Shown here: positions 1-6,754 of the stretch, in pieces
How the letters are laid out: the number at the start of each line of letters is the position of its first letter
Position numbering within the stretch: position 1 is the stretch's first letter
Assembly: GCA_934501115.1 (NCBI GenBank)
Contig: CAKSTO010000062.1
Span: 1-9,498, forward strand
Length of the DNA stretch: 9,498 nucleotides
Source: an uncultured Faecalibacterium sp.
Lineage (GTDB): Bacteria > Bacillota > Clostridia > Oscillospirales > Ruminococcaceae
Reading direction: 5' to 3'
Translations under genes and position numbers: made by a program
The notes under the pieces: generated by a model
Database searches by the model: none
The model's input: the letters and a program-made list of their open reading frames with translations, nothing else
What the model was told of the DNA's origin: nothing

Positions 1-2160
1 GCATCGGACCTGCCGGTGTATCTGTTCAAACAGGGCAATAACTGTGAAGCATACCGCTACTTTGGCGCACACATGGAGAGCCGTGCCGGGGAGACCGGCG
101 TTGTGTTTCGCGTGTGGGCACCCCATGCTGTGGCAATCAGCGTGGTAGGCGATTTCAACAGCTGGAAGCCGGGCAGCCACCCGATGCGCAAGGTGGATGG
201 CGATTCCGTATGGGAGTTGTTCATCCCCGGCATAAAGGAATATGACGTTTACAAATATTGCGTGACCACCCGTGCGGGTGATCTGGTCTATAAGGCAGAC
301 CCCTACGCGTTCCACGCGGAGACCCGCCCGTCCAATGGCAGCAAGGTCTATGACATCAGCGGCTTTGTGTGGCACGATGATGCATGGCAGGCAGCACAGA
401 AAAAGGCGGACGTGATCAACGGCCCCATGAACATCTATGAGATGCACGCCGGCAGCTGGAAGATGAAGGAGGGGGACAAACCCTACAACTATTCCGAGCT
501 GGCAGACGAGCTGATCCCTTATATCACCGACATGGGCTACACCCATGTGGAGCTGCTGCCGGTCATGGAATACCCGTTTGACGGCAGCTGGGGCTATCAG
601 GTCACCGGTTATTTTGCGCCCACCAGCCGCTACGGCACCCCGAAGGATTTTATGGCCTTTGTAGATAAGCTCCATGCCGCTGGCATCGGCGTTATCATGG
701 ACTGGGTGCCTGCCCACTTCCCGAAGGATCAGTTCGGCCTGTACAACTTTGACGGCGAGCCCTGCTACGAAGACCCCAACCCCAAGCGCGGCGAACATAA
801 GGAGTGGGGCACGATGGTGTTCGACTTCGGCCGCAGCGAGGTGCAGAGCTTCCTGATCTCCAGCGCACTGTACTGGCTGGAGCAGTACCACATCGACGGC
901 CTGCGCGTGGACGCCGTAGCCTCCATGCTGTATCTGGACTACAACCGCAAACAAGGTGAGTGGGAGCCCAACAAGGACGGCGGCAAGGAAAATCTGGAAG
1001 CCGTTGCCTTCCTGCGCAAGCTGAACAGCACGATCCTTGGCCGCCACCCCCACAAGTACATGATCGCAGAGGAATCCACTGCATGGCCGATGGTCACGAA
1101 GCCCGCTTCGGACGGAGGTCTGGGATTCAACTTCAAGTGGAACATGGGCTGGATGAATGACATGCTCAGCTACATGAAAACCGACCCGCTCTTCCGTTCC
1201 GGCAACCACAACAAGGTGACCTTCAGTTTCTTCTATGCCTTCAGCGAGAACTTCGTGCTGCCCATCAGCCACGACGAAGTCGTGCACGGCAAGGGCAGCC
1301 TGATCAATAAGATGCCCGGAGAGTACGACGCCAAGTTTGCAAACCTGCGCACCTTCTTCGGCTACATGATGGCACACCCCGGCAAGAAGCTGCTGTTCAT
1401 GGGGCAGGAGTTCGGCCAGTTCGCCGAGTGGAACGAGACAAAGCCGCTGGACTGGATGCTGCTGGGCTACGACAAGCACACCGAGCTGCAGACCTACGTC
1501 AGGACCCTGAATACCTTCTACAAGGAGCACCCCGCCTTCTGGCAGGTGGATTACAGCTGGCAGGGCTTCCAGTGGATCGTGCCGGATGACTCGCAGCAGA
1601 GCGTGATCGCCTTCCTGCGCAAGGATACGGCAGGCAGGCAGATCCTGGTGGTCTGCAATTTCAACCCCGTCCTGCGCGAGGGCTACACTCTGGGCGCTCC
1701 GGTCTCCGGCACATACAAGGAGATCCTGAACAGCGACGATGCAGAGTTCGGCGGTGCCGGAACCGTGCACAACAAGTCGGTGCGCACCCATAAAAAGCCG
1801 CTGCACGGCTTTGAGCAGAGCATTACGATCAGCCTGCCGCCCATGAGCACCCTGTACTTCGAGGTACCCGTAAAGCGCACCCGCAAGGCCGCAGAGGGCA
1901 AGACCGATCAGGCGGAAAAAAAGACCGCAGCCAAAAAGGCAAAGACCGCTGCACAAGCACCCAAAAAACGCGGCCGCAAGCCCAAGGCAGAAAGCGCTGC
2001 CGCAGAGGAAAAGCCGGTGAAGAAGACCACCCGCAAAGCTAAGGCCGAGCCGGAGACTGCTGCAGAAGCACCCAAAAAGCGCGGCCGCAAGCCCAAGGCA
2101 GAGGCTGAGCCAAAGGCGGAAAAAGCACCTGCAAAGCGCACCCGCAAGCCGAAGGAATGA
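1..2160 (+). CDS. glgB: 1,4-alpha-glucan branching enzyme, 5' end probably outside the window, with basic C-terminal tail
   Basis: Glycogen branching enzyme (GH13 family): it cleaves an alpha-1,4 chain and re-attaches the piece by an alpha-1,6 bond. The frame is open to base 1. A GTG at 16 could start a 714-residue protein, but no Shine-Dalgarno precedes it and family homology (LPVYLFKQGNN) continues upstream, so I treat the gene as 5'-partial. Numbering from GTG16: an N-terminal CBM48-like domain lies at about 20-115 (VFRVWAPHA...GDFNSW). The catalytic barrel follows, with DWVPAHF (D229-H234), nucleophile D299 in DGLRVDAV, acid/base E352 in IAEES, and H419-D420 in SHDEVVHGKGS. A C-terminal beta domain ends near 618. 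Residues about 619-714 are a Lys/Ala/Pro/Glu-rich, presumably disordered tail that ordinary branching enzymes lack. It holds two AT-hook-like KKRGRKPK modules. First visible gene of the glg operon. The function is very secure; the role of the tail is unknown. Confidence 0.96.
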   Translation, partial: ASDLPVYLFKQGNNCEAYRYFGAHMESRAGETGVVFRVWAPHAVAISVVGDFNSWKPGSHPMRKVDGDSVWELFIPGIKEYDVYKYCVTTRAGDLVYKADPYAFHAETRPSNGSKVYDISGFVWHDDAWQAAQKKADVINGPMNIYEMHAGSWKMKEGDKPYNYSELADELIPYITDMGYTHVELLPVMEYPFDGSWGYQVTGYFAPTSRYGTPKDFMAFVDKLHAAGIGVIMDWVPAHFPKDQFGLYNFDGEPCYEDPNPKRGEHKEWGTMVFDFGRSEVQSFLISSALYWLEQYHIDGLRVDAVASMLYLDYNRKQGEWEPNKDGGKENLEAVAFLRKLNSTILGRHPHKYMIAEESTAWPMVTKPASDGGLGFNFKWNMGWMNDMLSYMKTDPLFRSGNHNKVTFSFFYAFSENFVLPISHDEVVHGKGSLINKMPGEYDAKFANLRTFFGYMMAHPGKKLLFMGQEFGQFAEWNETKPLDWMLLGYDKHTELQTYVRTLNTFYKEHPAFWQVDYSWQGFQWIVPDDSQQSVIAFLRKDTAGRQILVVCNFNPVLREGYTLGAPVSGTYKEILNSDDAEFGGAGTVHNKSVRTHKKPLHGFEQSITISLPPMSTLYFEVPVKRTRKAAEGKTDQAEKKTAAKKAKTAAQAPKKRGRKPKAESAAAEEKPVKKTTRKAKAEPETAAEAPKKRGRKPKAEAEPKAEKAPAKRTRKPKE
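1945..2103 (+). repeat. Two-copy direct repeat encoding AT-hook-like modules in the GlgB tail
   Basis: Positions 1945-1992 and 2056-2103 are 48-bp direct repeats, 111 nt apart, differing at four bases. Both contain GCGGCCGC. They encode TAAQAPKKRGRKPKAE and TAAEAPKKRGRKPKAE. A weaker third version (APAKRTRKPKE) ends the protein at 2125-2157, and related basic pieces (VKRTRKA, VKKTTRKAKAE) lie in between. Most differences are synonymous, which suggests duplication followed by selection on the protein or a recent duplication. The repeat is in frame and does not disturb the reading frame. Confidence 0.9.
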
Positions 2161-2202
2161 CCTCGGCGCGGCGGATGACCCATGACCGCATCAGTTGACG
2201 AT

Positions 2203-2232
2203 CATTTCCGCAAAAATCCAAAAGCGGAAATG
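2203..2232 (+). other. Hairpin in the glgB-glgC spacer
   Basis: CATTTCCGC (2203-2211) and GCGGAAATG (2224-2232) form a perfect 9-bp stem around an A-rich 12-nt loop. It ends 10 nt before the glgC Shine-Dalgarno. No T-run follows, so it is not a standard intrinsic terminator. A role in mRNA processing or stability between glgB and glgC is inference. Confidence 0.55.
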
Positions 2233-2258
2233 TTAATGTTAAAGGGGAGAATAAAGCT

Positions 2259-3452
2259 ATGGCAAAAGAAATTGTGGCAATGATCCTTGCCGGTGGACGT
2301 GGCTCGCGCTTGTACGCGCTGACACAGAAAACGGCAAAACCCGCAGTGTCCTTCGGCGGTAAGTACCGCATCGTGGACTTCCCGCTGTCCAACTGCGTGA
2401 ACTCCAACATCGACACCGTGGGCATCGCAACTCAGTATCAGCCTCAGAAGCTGAATGAGTACATCGGCAACGGCCAGCCCTGGGATCTCGACCGCCTGCA
2501 CGGCGGCGTGCACACCCTGCCGCCCTATGAGCAGGCAAAGGGTACCGACTGGTACAAGGGCACGGCAAACGCCATCTACCAGAACATCGGCTTTATCGAC
2601 AGCTACGATCCCGAGTATGTGATCATCCTGTCCGGCGACCAGATCTGCAAGCAGGACTACGCCGACTTCCTGCGTTTCCACAAGGAAAAGGGCGCAGAGT
2701 TCTCTGTGGCAGTTATGGAAGTGGACTGGAAGGAGGCTTCCCGCTTCGGCCTGATGGTGGCAGACGAGAACGACCGCATCACGGAATTTCAGGAGAAGCC
2801 CCCGGTGCCAAAGTCCAATCTGGCATCCATGGGCATCTATATCTTCAACTGGGATGTCCTGAAGAAGTATCTGGAAGAGGACGAGGCTGACCCCAACTCC
2901 AAGAACGACTTTGGCATGAACATCATTCCCGCTCTGCTGCGTGACGGACGCAAGATGTATGCTTACCGCTTTGCCGGCTACTGGCGTGACGTCGGCACCA
3001 TCGACAGCCTGTGGGAAGCCAACATGGAAGTTCTCGACCCTGAGAATTCCGGCATCGATATCTTTGATAAGAAGTGGAAGATCTACAGCCGCAACCCGGT
3101 TCTGCCTCCGCAGAAGATCGGCCCCCGCGCCGTTGTGCAGGATTCCCTCGTTACAGAGGGCTGCAAGATCTACGGCAGTGTCAAGCACTCTGTCCTGAGC
3201 GCGGGCGTCATTGTGGAAGAGGGCGCTACCGTTGAGGACGCTGTCCTGATGGACGGTGTGGTCGTCAAGGCTGGTGCGGTCGTCAAGCGCTGCATTCTGG
3301 CTGAGGATGTTGTTGTGGGCGCAGGCGCAAAGATCGGCGGCGAAGGCGCGATCGCTCATGTGGGCACGGGTCTGACTGTGGGTGCCGGTGCTACGGTCAA
3401 GGAAGGCGCCAAAGTGTTTGAATCCGTCAAGGAGGGTATGGAAGTATGCTGA
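2259..3452 (+). CDS. glgC: Glucose-1-phosphate adenylyltransferase (ADP-glucose pyrophosphorylase), catalytic subunit
   Basis: Makes ADP-glucose and pyrophosphate from ATP and glucose-1-phosphate, the committed and usually allosterically controlled step of bacterial glycogen synthesis. The 397 residues begin at ATG 2259, 9 nt after AGGGGAG (2243-2249). The nucleotidyltransferase domain shows LAGGRGSRL (residues 10-18), AKPAVSFGG (26-34), GTANAIYQN, the metal-site Asp D127 in LSGDQ, and K180 in FQEKP, expected to bind glucose-1-phosphate. YWRDVGTIDSLWEANM follows. From about residue 285 to the end the protein has repeated V/G/A hexapeptides typical of the left-handed beta-helix domain used for oligomerisation and regulation. 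It overlaps glgD by 7 nt, which implies coupled translation and fits a GlgC/GlgD mixed enzyme. All catalytic motifs are intact. Confidence 0.96.
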   Translation: MAKEIVAMILAGGRGSRLYALTQKTAKPAVSFGGKYRIVDFPLSNCVNSNIDTVGIATQYQPQKLNEYIGNGQPWDLDRLHGGVHTLPPYEQAKGTDWYKGTANAIYQNIGFIDSYDPEYVIILSGDQICKQDYADFLRFHKEKGAEFSVAVMEVDWKEASRFGLMVADENDRITEFQEKPPVPKSNLASMGIYIFNWDVLKKYLEEDEADPNSKNDFGMNIIPALLRDGRKMYAYRFAGYWRDVGTIDSLWEANMEVLDPENSGIDIFDKKWKIYSRNPVLPPQKIGPRAVVQDSLVTEGCKIYGSVKHSVLSAGVIVEEGATVEDAVLMDGVVVKAGAVVKRCILAEDVVVGAGAKIGGEGAIAHVGTGLTVGAGATVKEGAKVFESVKEGMEVC

Positions 3453-4573
3453 GCCAGAACACCAATGCACTGGGGATCATTTTCCCCAACAGTTATGATA
3501 ATACCGTCCCCGAGCTGGTGACCGAGCGTGCAATGGCTTCGATCCCCTTCGCGGGTCGTTACCGCATGGTGGACTTTGTGCTGTCCAGCATGGCAAACTG
3601 CGGCATCTCCAACGTCTCCATCGTGGTGCGCAAGAACTACCACTCCCTGATGGATCATCTGGGCACCGGCCGCGAGTGGGATATGGCACGCCGTCACGGC
3701 GGCCTGAACATCGTGCCTCCCTTTGCAGAAAAGGGCGTGCGCATTTACTCCGGCCGTGTGGAGGCTCTCGGCTCCATCCTGAACTTTCTGGAGAATCAGA
3801 AGGAAAAGTATGTGGTCATGAGCGACGCAAACGTCGCCCTGAACTACGACTTCAACGCTCTGCTGGCTGCACATCAGGCAAGCGATGCCGATGTGACCGT
3901 CGCTTACCAGAAGACGGAGATCCCCGAGGGACGCAAGAATGACAACTACACCCTGACCGTTGATGCCGATGGCCGCGTGACCGAGCTGCTGTTCAACGAT
4001 TACCGTCCCGGTGTGCAGAACCTTGACCTGAACATCTATGTTCTGGAGCGCGAGACCCTGATCCGTCTGGTCAAGGACGCTACTGCCCGCGGCCTGATCT
4101 ACTTTGAGCGGGACATTCTGGCACACAACGTCAACATCCTGAACATCCATGCTTTGGAGTACACCGGCTATGTGGCGCATGTCTGCGACATGAAGAGCTA
4201 CTTTGACGAGAATCTGAAGCTGACGGACGACCAGAATCTGGAAAAGCTGTTCCCGAAGAACAGCCCTGTCTACACCAAGATCCGCGACGACAACCCCACC
4301 CGCTACGTCACCGGCTCCAAGGTCACCGACTCCATCCTTGCCGATGGCTGCGTCATCGAGGGCACCGTTGAGAACTGCGTGCTGTTCCGCGGGGTCAAGA
4401 TCAAGAAGGGTGCGACCGTTAAGAACTGCGTACTCATGCAGGACACCGTTGTGGAGCCTGACGCTGAGCTGGACTGCGTGGTCACCGATAAGAACGTGAA
4501 GATCACTGCCGGCAAGAAGCTGGCGGGTACCGAGAGCTTCCCGGTCTATGTCCAGAAAAACCACGTCGTTTGA
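3446..4573 (+). CDS. glgD: GlgD, non-catalytic paralogue/regulatory subunit of ADP-glucose pyrophosphorylase
   Basis: A 375-residue paralogue of GlgC, found in Firmicutes beside glgC. In studied cases it is inactive or poorly active alone and changes the kinetics of GlgC in a hetero-oligomer. The start ATG 3446 lies inside the end of glgC and has GGAGGG (3431-3436) 9 nt upstream. The fold is recognisable: IPFAGRYRMVDFVLSS aligns with the GlgC KYRIVDFPLSN region, and the C-terminal hexapeptide beta-helix (about residues 285-365) is present. The ATP-binding LAGGRGSRL loop is replaced by IIFPNSYDNT (residues 11-20), and no EKP motif follows the sugar-binding region. An Asp is kept in VMSDANV. 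These losses make it catalytically dead by prediction; binding to GlgC is inferred from family knowledge and the gene overlap. Confidence 0.93.
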   Translation: MLSQNTNALGIIFPNSYDNTVPELVTERAMASIPFAGRYRMVDFVLSSMANCGISNVSIVVRKNYHSLMDHLGTGREWDMARRHGGLNIVPPFAEKGVRIYSGRVEALGSILNFLENQKEKYVVMSDANVALNYDFNALLAAHQASDADVTVAYQKTEIPEGRKNDNYTLTVDADGRVTELLFNDYRPGVQNLDLNIYVLERETLIRLVKDATARGLIYFERDILAHNVNILNIHALEYTGYVAHVCDMKSYFDENLKLTDDQNLEKLFPKNSPVYTKIRDDNPTRYVTGSKVTDSILADGCVIEGTVENCVLFRGVKIKKGATVKNCVLMQDTVVEPDAELDCVVTDKNVKITAGKKLAGTESFPVYVQKNHVV

Positions 4574-4590
4574 TCTTCTGCATTATCCAT

Positions 4591-4630
4591 AGGGGCGGCT
4601 TCCTCCCCGGTAGCCCCTCTTAAGAGGGGC
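4591..4630 (+). repeat. Overlapping, mutually exclusive inverted repeats after glgD
   Basis: GCCCCTCTTAAGAGGGGC (4613-4630) is a perfect 18-bp palindrome. Its left arm GCCCCT (4613-4618) can instead pair with AGGGGC at 4591-4596, so the two foldings compete. A true palindrome has no loop, so as RNA it would open at the centre (TTAA). This may be a switch-like leader or a dispersed palindromic repeat unit; the sequence alone does not decide. Confidence 0.6.
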
Positions 4631-4662
4631 GGGGGCACGTGTGTGCCCCCGCCTGCTCTTTT
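4629..4662 (+). terminator. GC-rich hairpin, possible weak terminator or attenuator between glgD and glgA
   Basis: GCGGGGGCAC (4629-4638) and GTGCCCCCGC (4643-4652) form a perfect 10-bp stem with a GTGT loop. The stem is followed by CTGCTCTTTT, a poor U-tract broken by G and C. It could act as a partial terminator that lowers glgA relative to glgC/glgD, or as a 3' end protecting the upstream mRNA. It touches the preceding palindrome at its first two bases. Confidence 0.5.
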
Positions 4663-4668
4663 GCAAAA

Positions 4669-4711
4669 ATGTTTTTGTGCCGCACAGGTGCGGTGGGGAG
4701 CACGAAAACAT
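4669..4711 (+). promoter_or_regulatory. Long hairpin just upstream of the glgA ribosome binding site
   Basis: ATGTTTTTGTGC (4669-4680) pairs with GCACGAAAACAT (4700-4711) over 12 positions with one G-U wobble. A smaller stem lies inside it (CGCA 4681-4684 with TGCG 4689-4692, loop CAGG). The structure ends 9 nt before the purine-rich GGAAGGAG at 4721-4728. A cis-acting RNA element affecting glgA translation or mRNA ends is plausible, but I recognise no named riboswitch. Confidence 0.5.
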
Positions 4712-4735
4712 CCAACACATGGAAGGAGCGATCCT

Positions 4736-6154
4736 ATGAGAATCCTGTATGCTGCTTCGGAAGCCAATCCTTTTGCAAAGTCCGGCGGTCTGGCAGACGT
4801 TGCGGGCGCATTGCCCAAGGCGCTGGTCAAGGACGGTGTGGACGCCCGCGTCATCATGCCTCTGTACGGCGATCTGAAGTACCGCGATAAACTGGAGTAT
4901 GTGACCAACTACTCCGTGCCTGTGGGCTGGCGCAGCCAGTACTGCGGCCTGTTCAAGGCCGAAGTGGACGGCGTGACCTACTACTTCCTCGACAACGAGT
5001 ACTACTTCAAGCGCCGCGGTCTCTACGGCTTCTACGATGACGGCGAGCGTTTTGCCTTCTTCTCCCGCGCTGTTTTAGAGACCCTGTTCTATATCGACTT
5101 CACCCCGGACATCATCAACTGCAACGACTGGCAGACTGCGCTGGTGCCGGTGTATCTGAACCTGTACTACCGTCATCTGGATAAGTTCAACCGCATCAAG
5201 ACGGTGTTTACCATCCACAACATCGCCTATCAGGGCAAGTATGGCACCGAGATTCTGGAGGATACCTGCGGCATCGGCCGCCGCGACCAGCACATCGTGG
5301 AGTACGATGGCTGCGCAAACTTCATGAAGGGTGCGTTCGAGACGGCTGACAAGATCACGACCGTCAGCCCCACCTATGCGCAGGAGATCCTTGACCCGTG
5401 GTTCAGCTACGGTCTGGATGCACTGCTGCGCGAGAAGCAGTACAAGCTGTGCGGCATCCTGAACGGCATCGATATGGAGGCCAACAACCCGGCCACCGAC
5501 AAGAACATTCCGTTCAATTACGATATCAATACCTTTGAGACCGGCAAGGCCAAGTGCAAGGAAGCCCTGCAGGACAGGTTCGGCCTGAACAAAGATGGCA
5601 GCCCCGTCTTTGGCATGGTCAGCCGCATGGTCGGCATGAAGGGCTTTGACCTCGTGCAGAGCATCGCAGATGGTCTTGTGGATCGCGGCATCGAGCTGGT
5701 CATTCTGGGCAGCGGTGAGAGCCAGTACGAGAACTTCTTCTCGGATCTGTGCGCACGCCATCCGGGTCGCGTCGGCACCTACATCGGCTTTGAGCCGGCC
5801 CTGTCGCAGGAGATCTACGCCGGCGCAGACGCTTTCATCATGCCTTCCAAGAGCGAGCCCTGCGGTCTGGCACAGATGGTGGCCTGCCGCTACGGCACTC
5901 CGCCCATCGTCCGCGAGACCGGCGGCCTGCGTGACTCCATCCACGACAGCACCATGGGCGATGGCAACGGCTTTACCTTTGCCGGCTACAATGCCCACGA
6001 GCTGTATGTGGCCTGCTGCAACGCACAGGATGCTTACTACAACGCGGAGAACTGGAAGAACCTTGTGCATCACTGCATGGAGTGCGACTTCAGCTGGGAT
6101 GTTTCCGCCAAGAGCTATGAGGGGCTGTACAATGAGACAGCAAACCTCTGGTAA
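4736..6154 (+). CDS. glgA: Glycogen synthase, ADP-glucose type (GT5)
   Basis: Transfers glucose from ADP-glucose to the non-reducing end of an alpha-1,4-glucan in the cytoplasm. I chose ATG 4736 (472 residues, close to the 477 of E. coli GlgA). It opens with the family N-terminus MRILYAASEANPFAKSGG and has GGAAGGAG at 4721-4728. An in-frame GTG at 4643 lies in a hairpin stem with no ribosome site. The first Rossmann domain has K15 in KSGGLADV, the ADP-glucose loop, then NDWQTAL and TIHNIAYQGKY. The second domain has SRMVGMKG (R297 and K302, the usual phosphate-binding pair) and E374 in SEPCGLAQM, followed by RETGGLRD. All expected catalytic residues are present. It is the last gene of the glg operon, separated from glgD by a structured 162-nt spacer and closed by a strong terminator. 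Confidence 0.96.
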   Translation: MRILYAASEANPFAKSGGLADVAGALPKALVKDGVDARVIMPLYGDLKYRDKLEYVTNYSVPVGWRSQYCGLFKAEVDGVTYYFLDNEYYFKRRGLYGFYDDGERFAFFSRAVLETLFYIDFTPDIINCNDWQTALVPVYLNLYYRHLDKFNRIKTVFTIHNIAYQGKYGTEILEDTCGIGRRDQHIVEYDGCANFMKGAFETADKITTVSPTYAQEILDPWFSYGLDALLREKQYKLCGILNGIDMEANNPATDKNIPFNYDINTFETGKAKCKEALQDRFGLNKDGSPVFGMVSRMVGMKGFDLVQSIADGLVDRGIELVILGSGESQYENFFSDLCARHPGRVGTYIGFEPALSQEIYAGADAFIMPSKSEPCGLAQMVACRYGTPPIVRETGGLRDSIHDSTMGDGNGFTFAGYNAHELYVACCNAQDAYYNAENWKNLVHHCMECDFSWDVSAKSYEGLYNETANLW

Positions 6155-6178
6155 TGTTCTGAAAACTGCATAACAGCT

Positions 6179-6213
6179 GCCGCCCGGTTCCCAAAGAGCC
6201 GGGCGGCTTTTTT
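6179..6213 (+). terminator. Intrinsic terminator of the glg operon
   Basis: GCCGCCCGG (6179-6187) pairs perfectly with CCGGGCGGC (6199-6207). The stem can extend by three more pairs including one G-U, around a CCAAA loop, and TTTTTT (6208-6213) follows directly. This is a textbook Rho-independent terminator 25 nt after the glgA stop. It separates the glg and atp transcription units. Confidence 0.93.
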
Positions 6214-6348
6214 GCATTCTGCACAACAGATCCATCAAACTTTTGGTATTGATGTGCCCGCAGACGCACAAACTCCATACAGGGCGTACAGTTACGGCAT
6301 TAGCGTGAACAAACTATGAAATTTTACTAGAAAACAGTGGAAAATTGA
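6214..6348. other. Intergenic stretch with no recognised gene
   Basis: This is part of the 317-nt gap between glgA and the atp genes (6155-6471). I find no convincing coding frame, tRNA or repeat here. A 62-codon reverse frame crosses the terminator and looks like chance. The stretch is more A/T-rich than the flanking genes towards its right end, as expected upstream of a promoter. Confidence 0.6.
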
Positions 6349-6377
6349 TTGAAAAAACGGCCGGTTTGAATTATACT
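6349..6377 (+). promoter_or_regulatory. Housekeeping-type promoter for the ATP synthase operon
   Basis: TTGAAA (6349-6354) and TATACT (6372-6377) are separated by exactly 17 nt, close to the vegetative sigma consensus TTGACA/TATAAT. Transcription would begin near 6384, giving a leader of about 90 nt before the first start codon at 6472. The A/T-rich bases upstream (about 6315-6348) could help as an UP-like element. Confidence 0.85.
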
Positions 6378-6400
6378 ATCGTTATAAGATTTTTTGCTGA

Positions 6401-6442
6401 TTGCAAATCCTTGGCAAAGAATCCAGAATCTGGCTTTTGCAA
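6401..6442 (+). other. Inverted repeat in the atp operon leader
   Basis: TTGCAAA (6401-6407) and TTTGCAA (6436-6442) are exact reverse complements. Between them CCAG (6423-6426) can pair with CTGG (6430-6433). The arms are short and the loop is long, so stability as RNA is modest. It sits in the predicted 5' untranslated leader, 15 nt before the GGGAGG of the first gene. It could be a weak leader structure or an operator-like site. Confidence 0.35.
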
Positions 6443-6471
6443 AGGCACATCACACAGGGAGGAAACGCAGG

Positions 6472-6732
6472 TTGAAGGGCTGGTATAAGGCACTGGAAGA
6501 TCTGGTCTGGCTGACACAGCTGGGGCTGAACATGCTGCTTCCGCTGGTGATGTGTCTGGGCGGATGCTGGTGGGTCGTAAACAACTGGCACTGGCCGGAG
6601 TGGCTGTTCCTTCCGGCAGTTCTGCTGGGGCTTGCCGCCGGTGCAAAAAACTTCTGGTATTTTGCCAAGGAACACATGGACCGCACCAAAAAGGAAAAAC
6701 CAAAGCGAGTGGGGTTCAATTCGCATCAGTAA
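6472..6732 (+). CDS. atpZ: AtpZ-like small membrane protein of the ATP synthase operon
   Basis: An 86-residue protein with two predicted membrane helices (about residues 15-36 and 45-66), ending in a basic, Lys-rich tail. The start is inferred as TTG 6472, 9 nt after GGGAGG (6457-6462). The only longer option, TTG 6394, lies about 10 nt from the predicted transcription start and has no ribosome site. TQLGLNMLLPLVMCLGG followed by LLGLAAGAKNFWYF matches the pattern of the AtpZ/ATPase_gene1 family (SQLG...P...LGLAAG). Family members precede atpI or atpB and have been linked to Mg2+/Ca2+ transport and to Fo assembly; the exact role here is unknown. The pair of atpZ-like and atpI-like genes ahead of atpB supports the call. 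TTG starts usually lower translation, which fits a non-stoichiometric accessory protein. Confidence 0.78.
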   Translation: MKGWYKALEDLVWLTQLGLNMLLPLVMCLGGCWWVVNNWHWPEWLFLPAVLLGLAAGAKNFWYFAKEHMDRTKKEKPKRVGFNSHQ

Positions 6733-6754
6733 ACGCAACAGGAGGTTTCCCTTT

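Noticed and set aside
2195..2240. Possible separate promoter for glgC starting with TTGACG
   Set aside because: No -10-like hexamer lies 16-18 nt downstream of TTGACG (2195-2200).
2202..3470. Reverse-strand open frame of 422 codons covering all of glgC
   Set aside because: Shadow of the codon bias in a GC-rich gene. It has no family resemblance and lies fully opposite a complete, well-recognised gene.
3356..4564. Reverse-strand open frame of 402 codons opposite glgD
   Set aside because: Same antisense shadow effect; composition is rich in V/H/D as expected from the reverse of common codons, with no motif.
4643..4735. Upstream extension of glgA from an in-frame GTG at 4643
   Set aside because: The extra 31 residues are non-homologous to glycogen synthases, the codon sits within a hairpin stem, and ATG 4736 has a good ribosome site and the family N-terminus.
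5075..6271. Reverse-strand open frame of 398 codons opposite glgA, crossing the terminator
   Set aside because: Antisense shadow; it would begin beyond the glg terminator with no convincing ribosome site.
6090..6278. Small reverse-strand frame of 62 codons over the glg terminator
   Set aside because: It crosses a strong hairpin and the end of glgA, and shows no domain or ribosome site.
6632..6754. Upstream extension of the AtpI-like frame into atpZ
   Set aside because: ATG 6755 has AGGAGG upstream; the extension overlaps atpZ and adds a non-conserved basic stretch.
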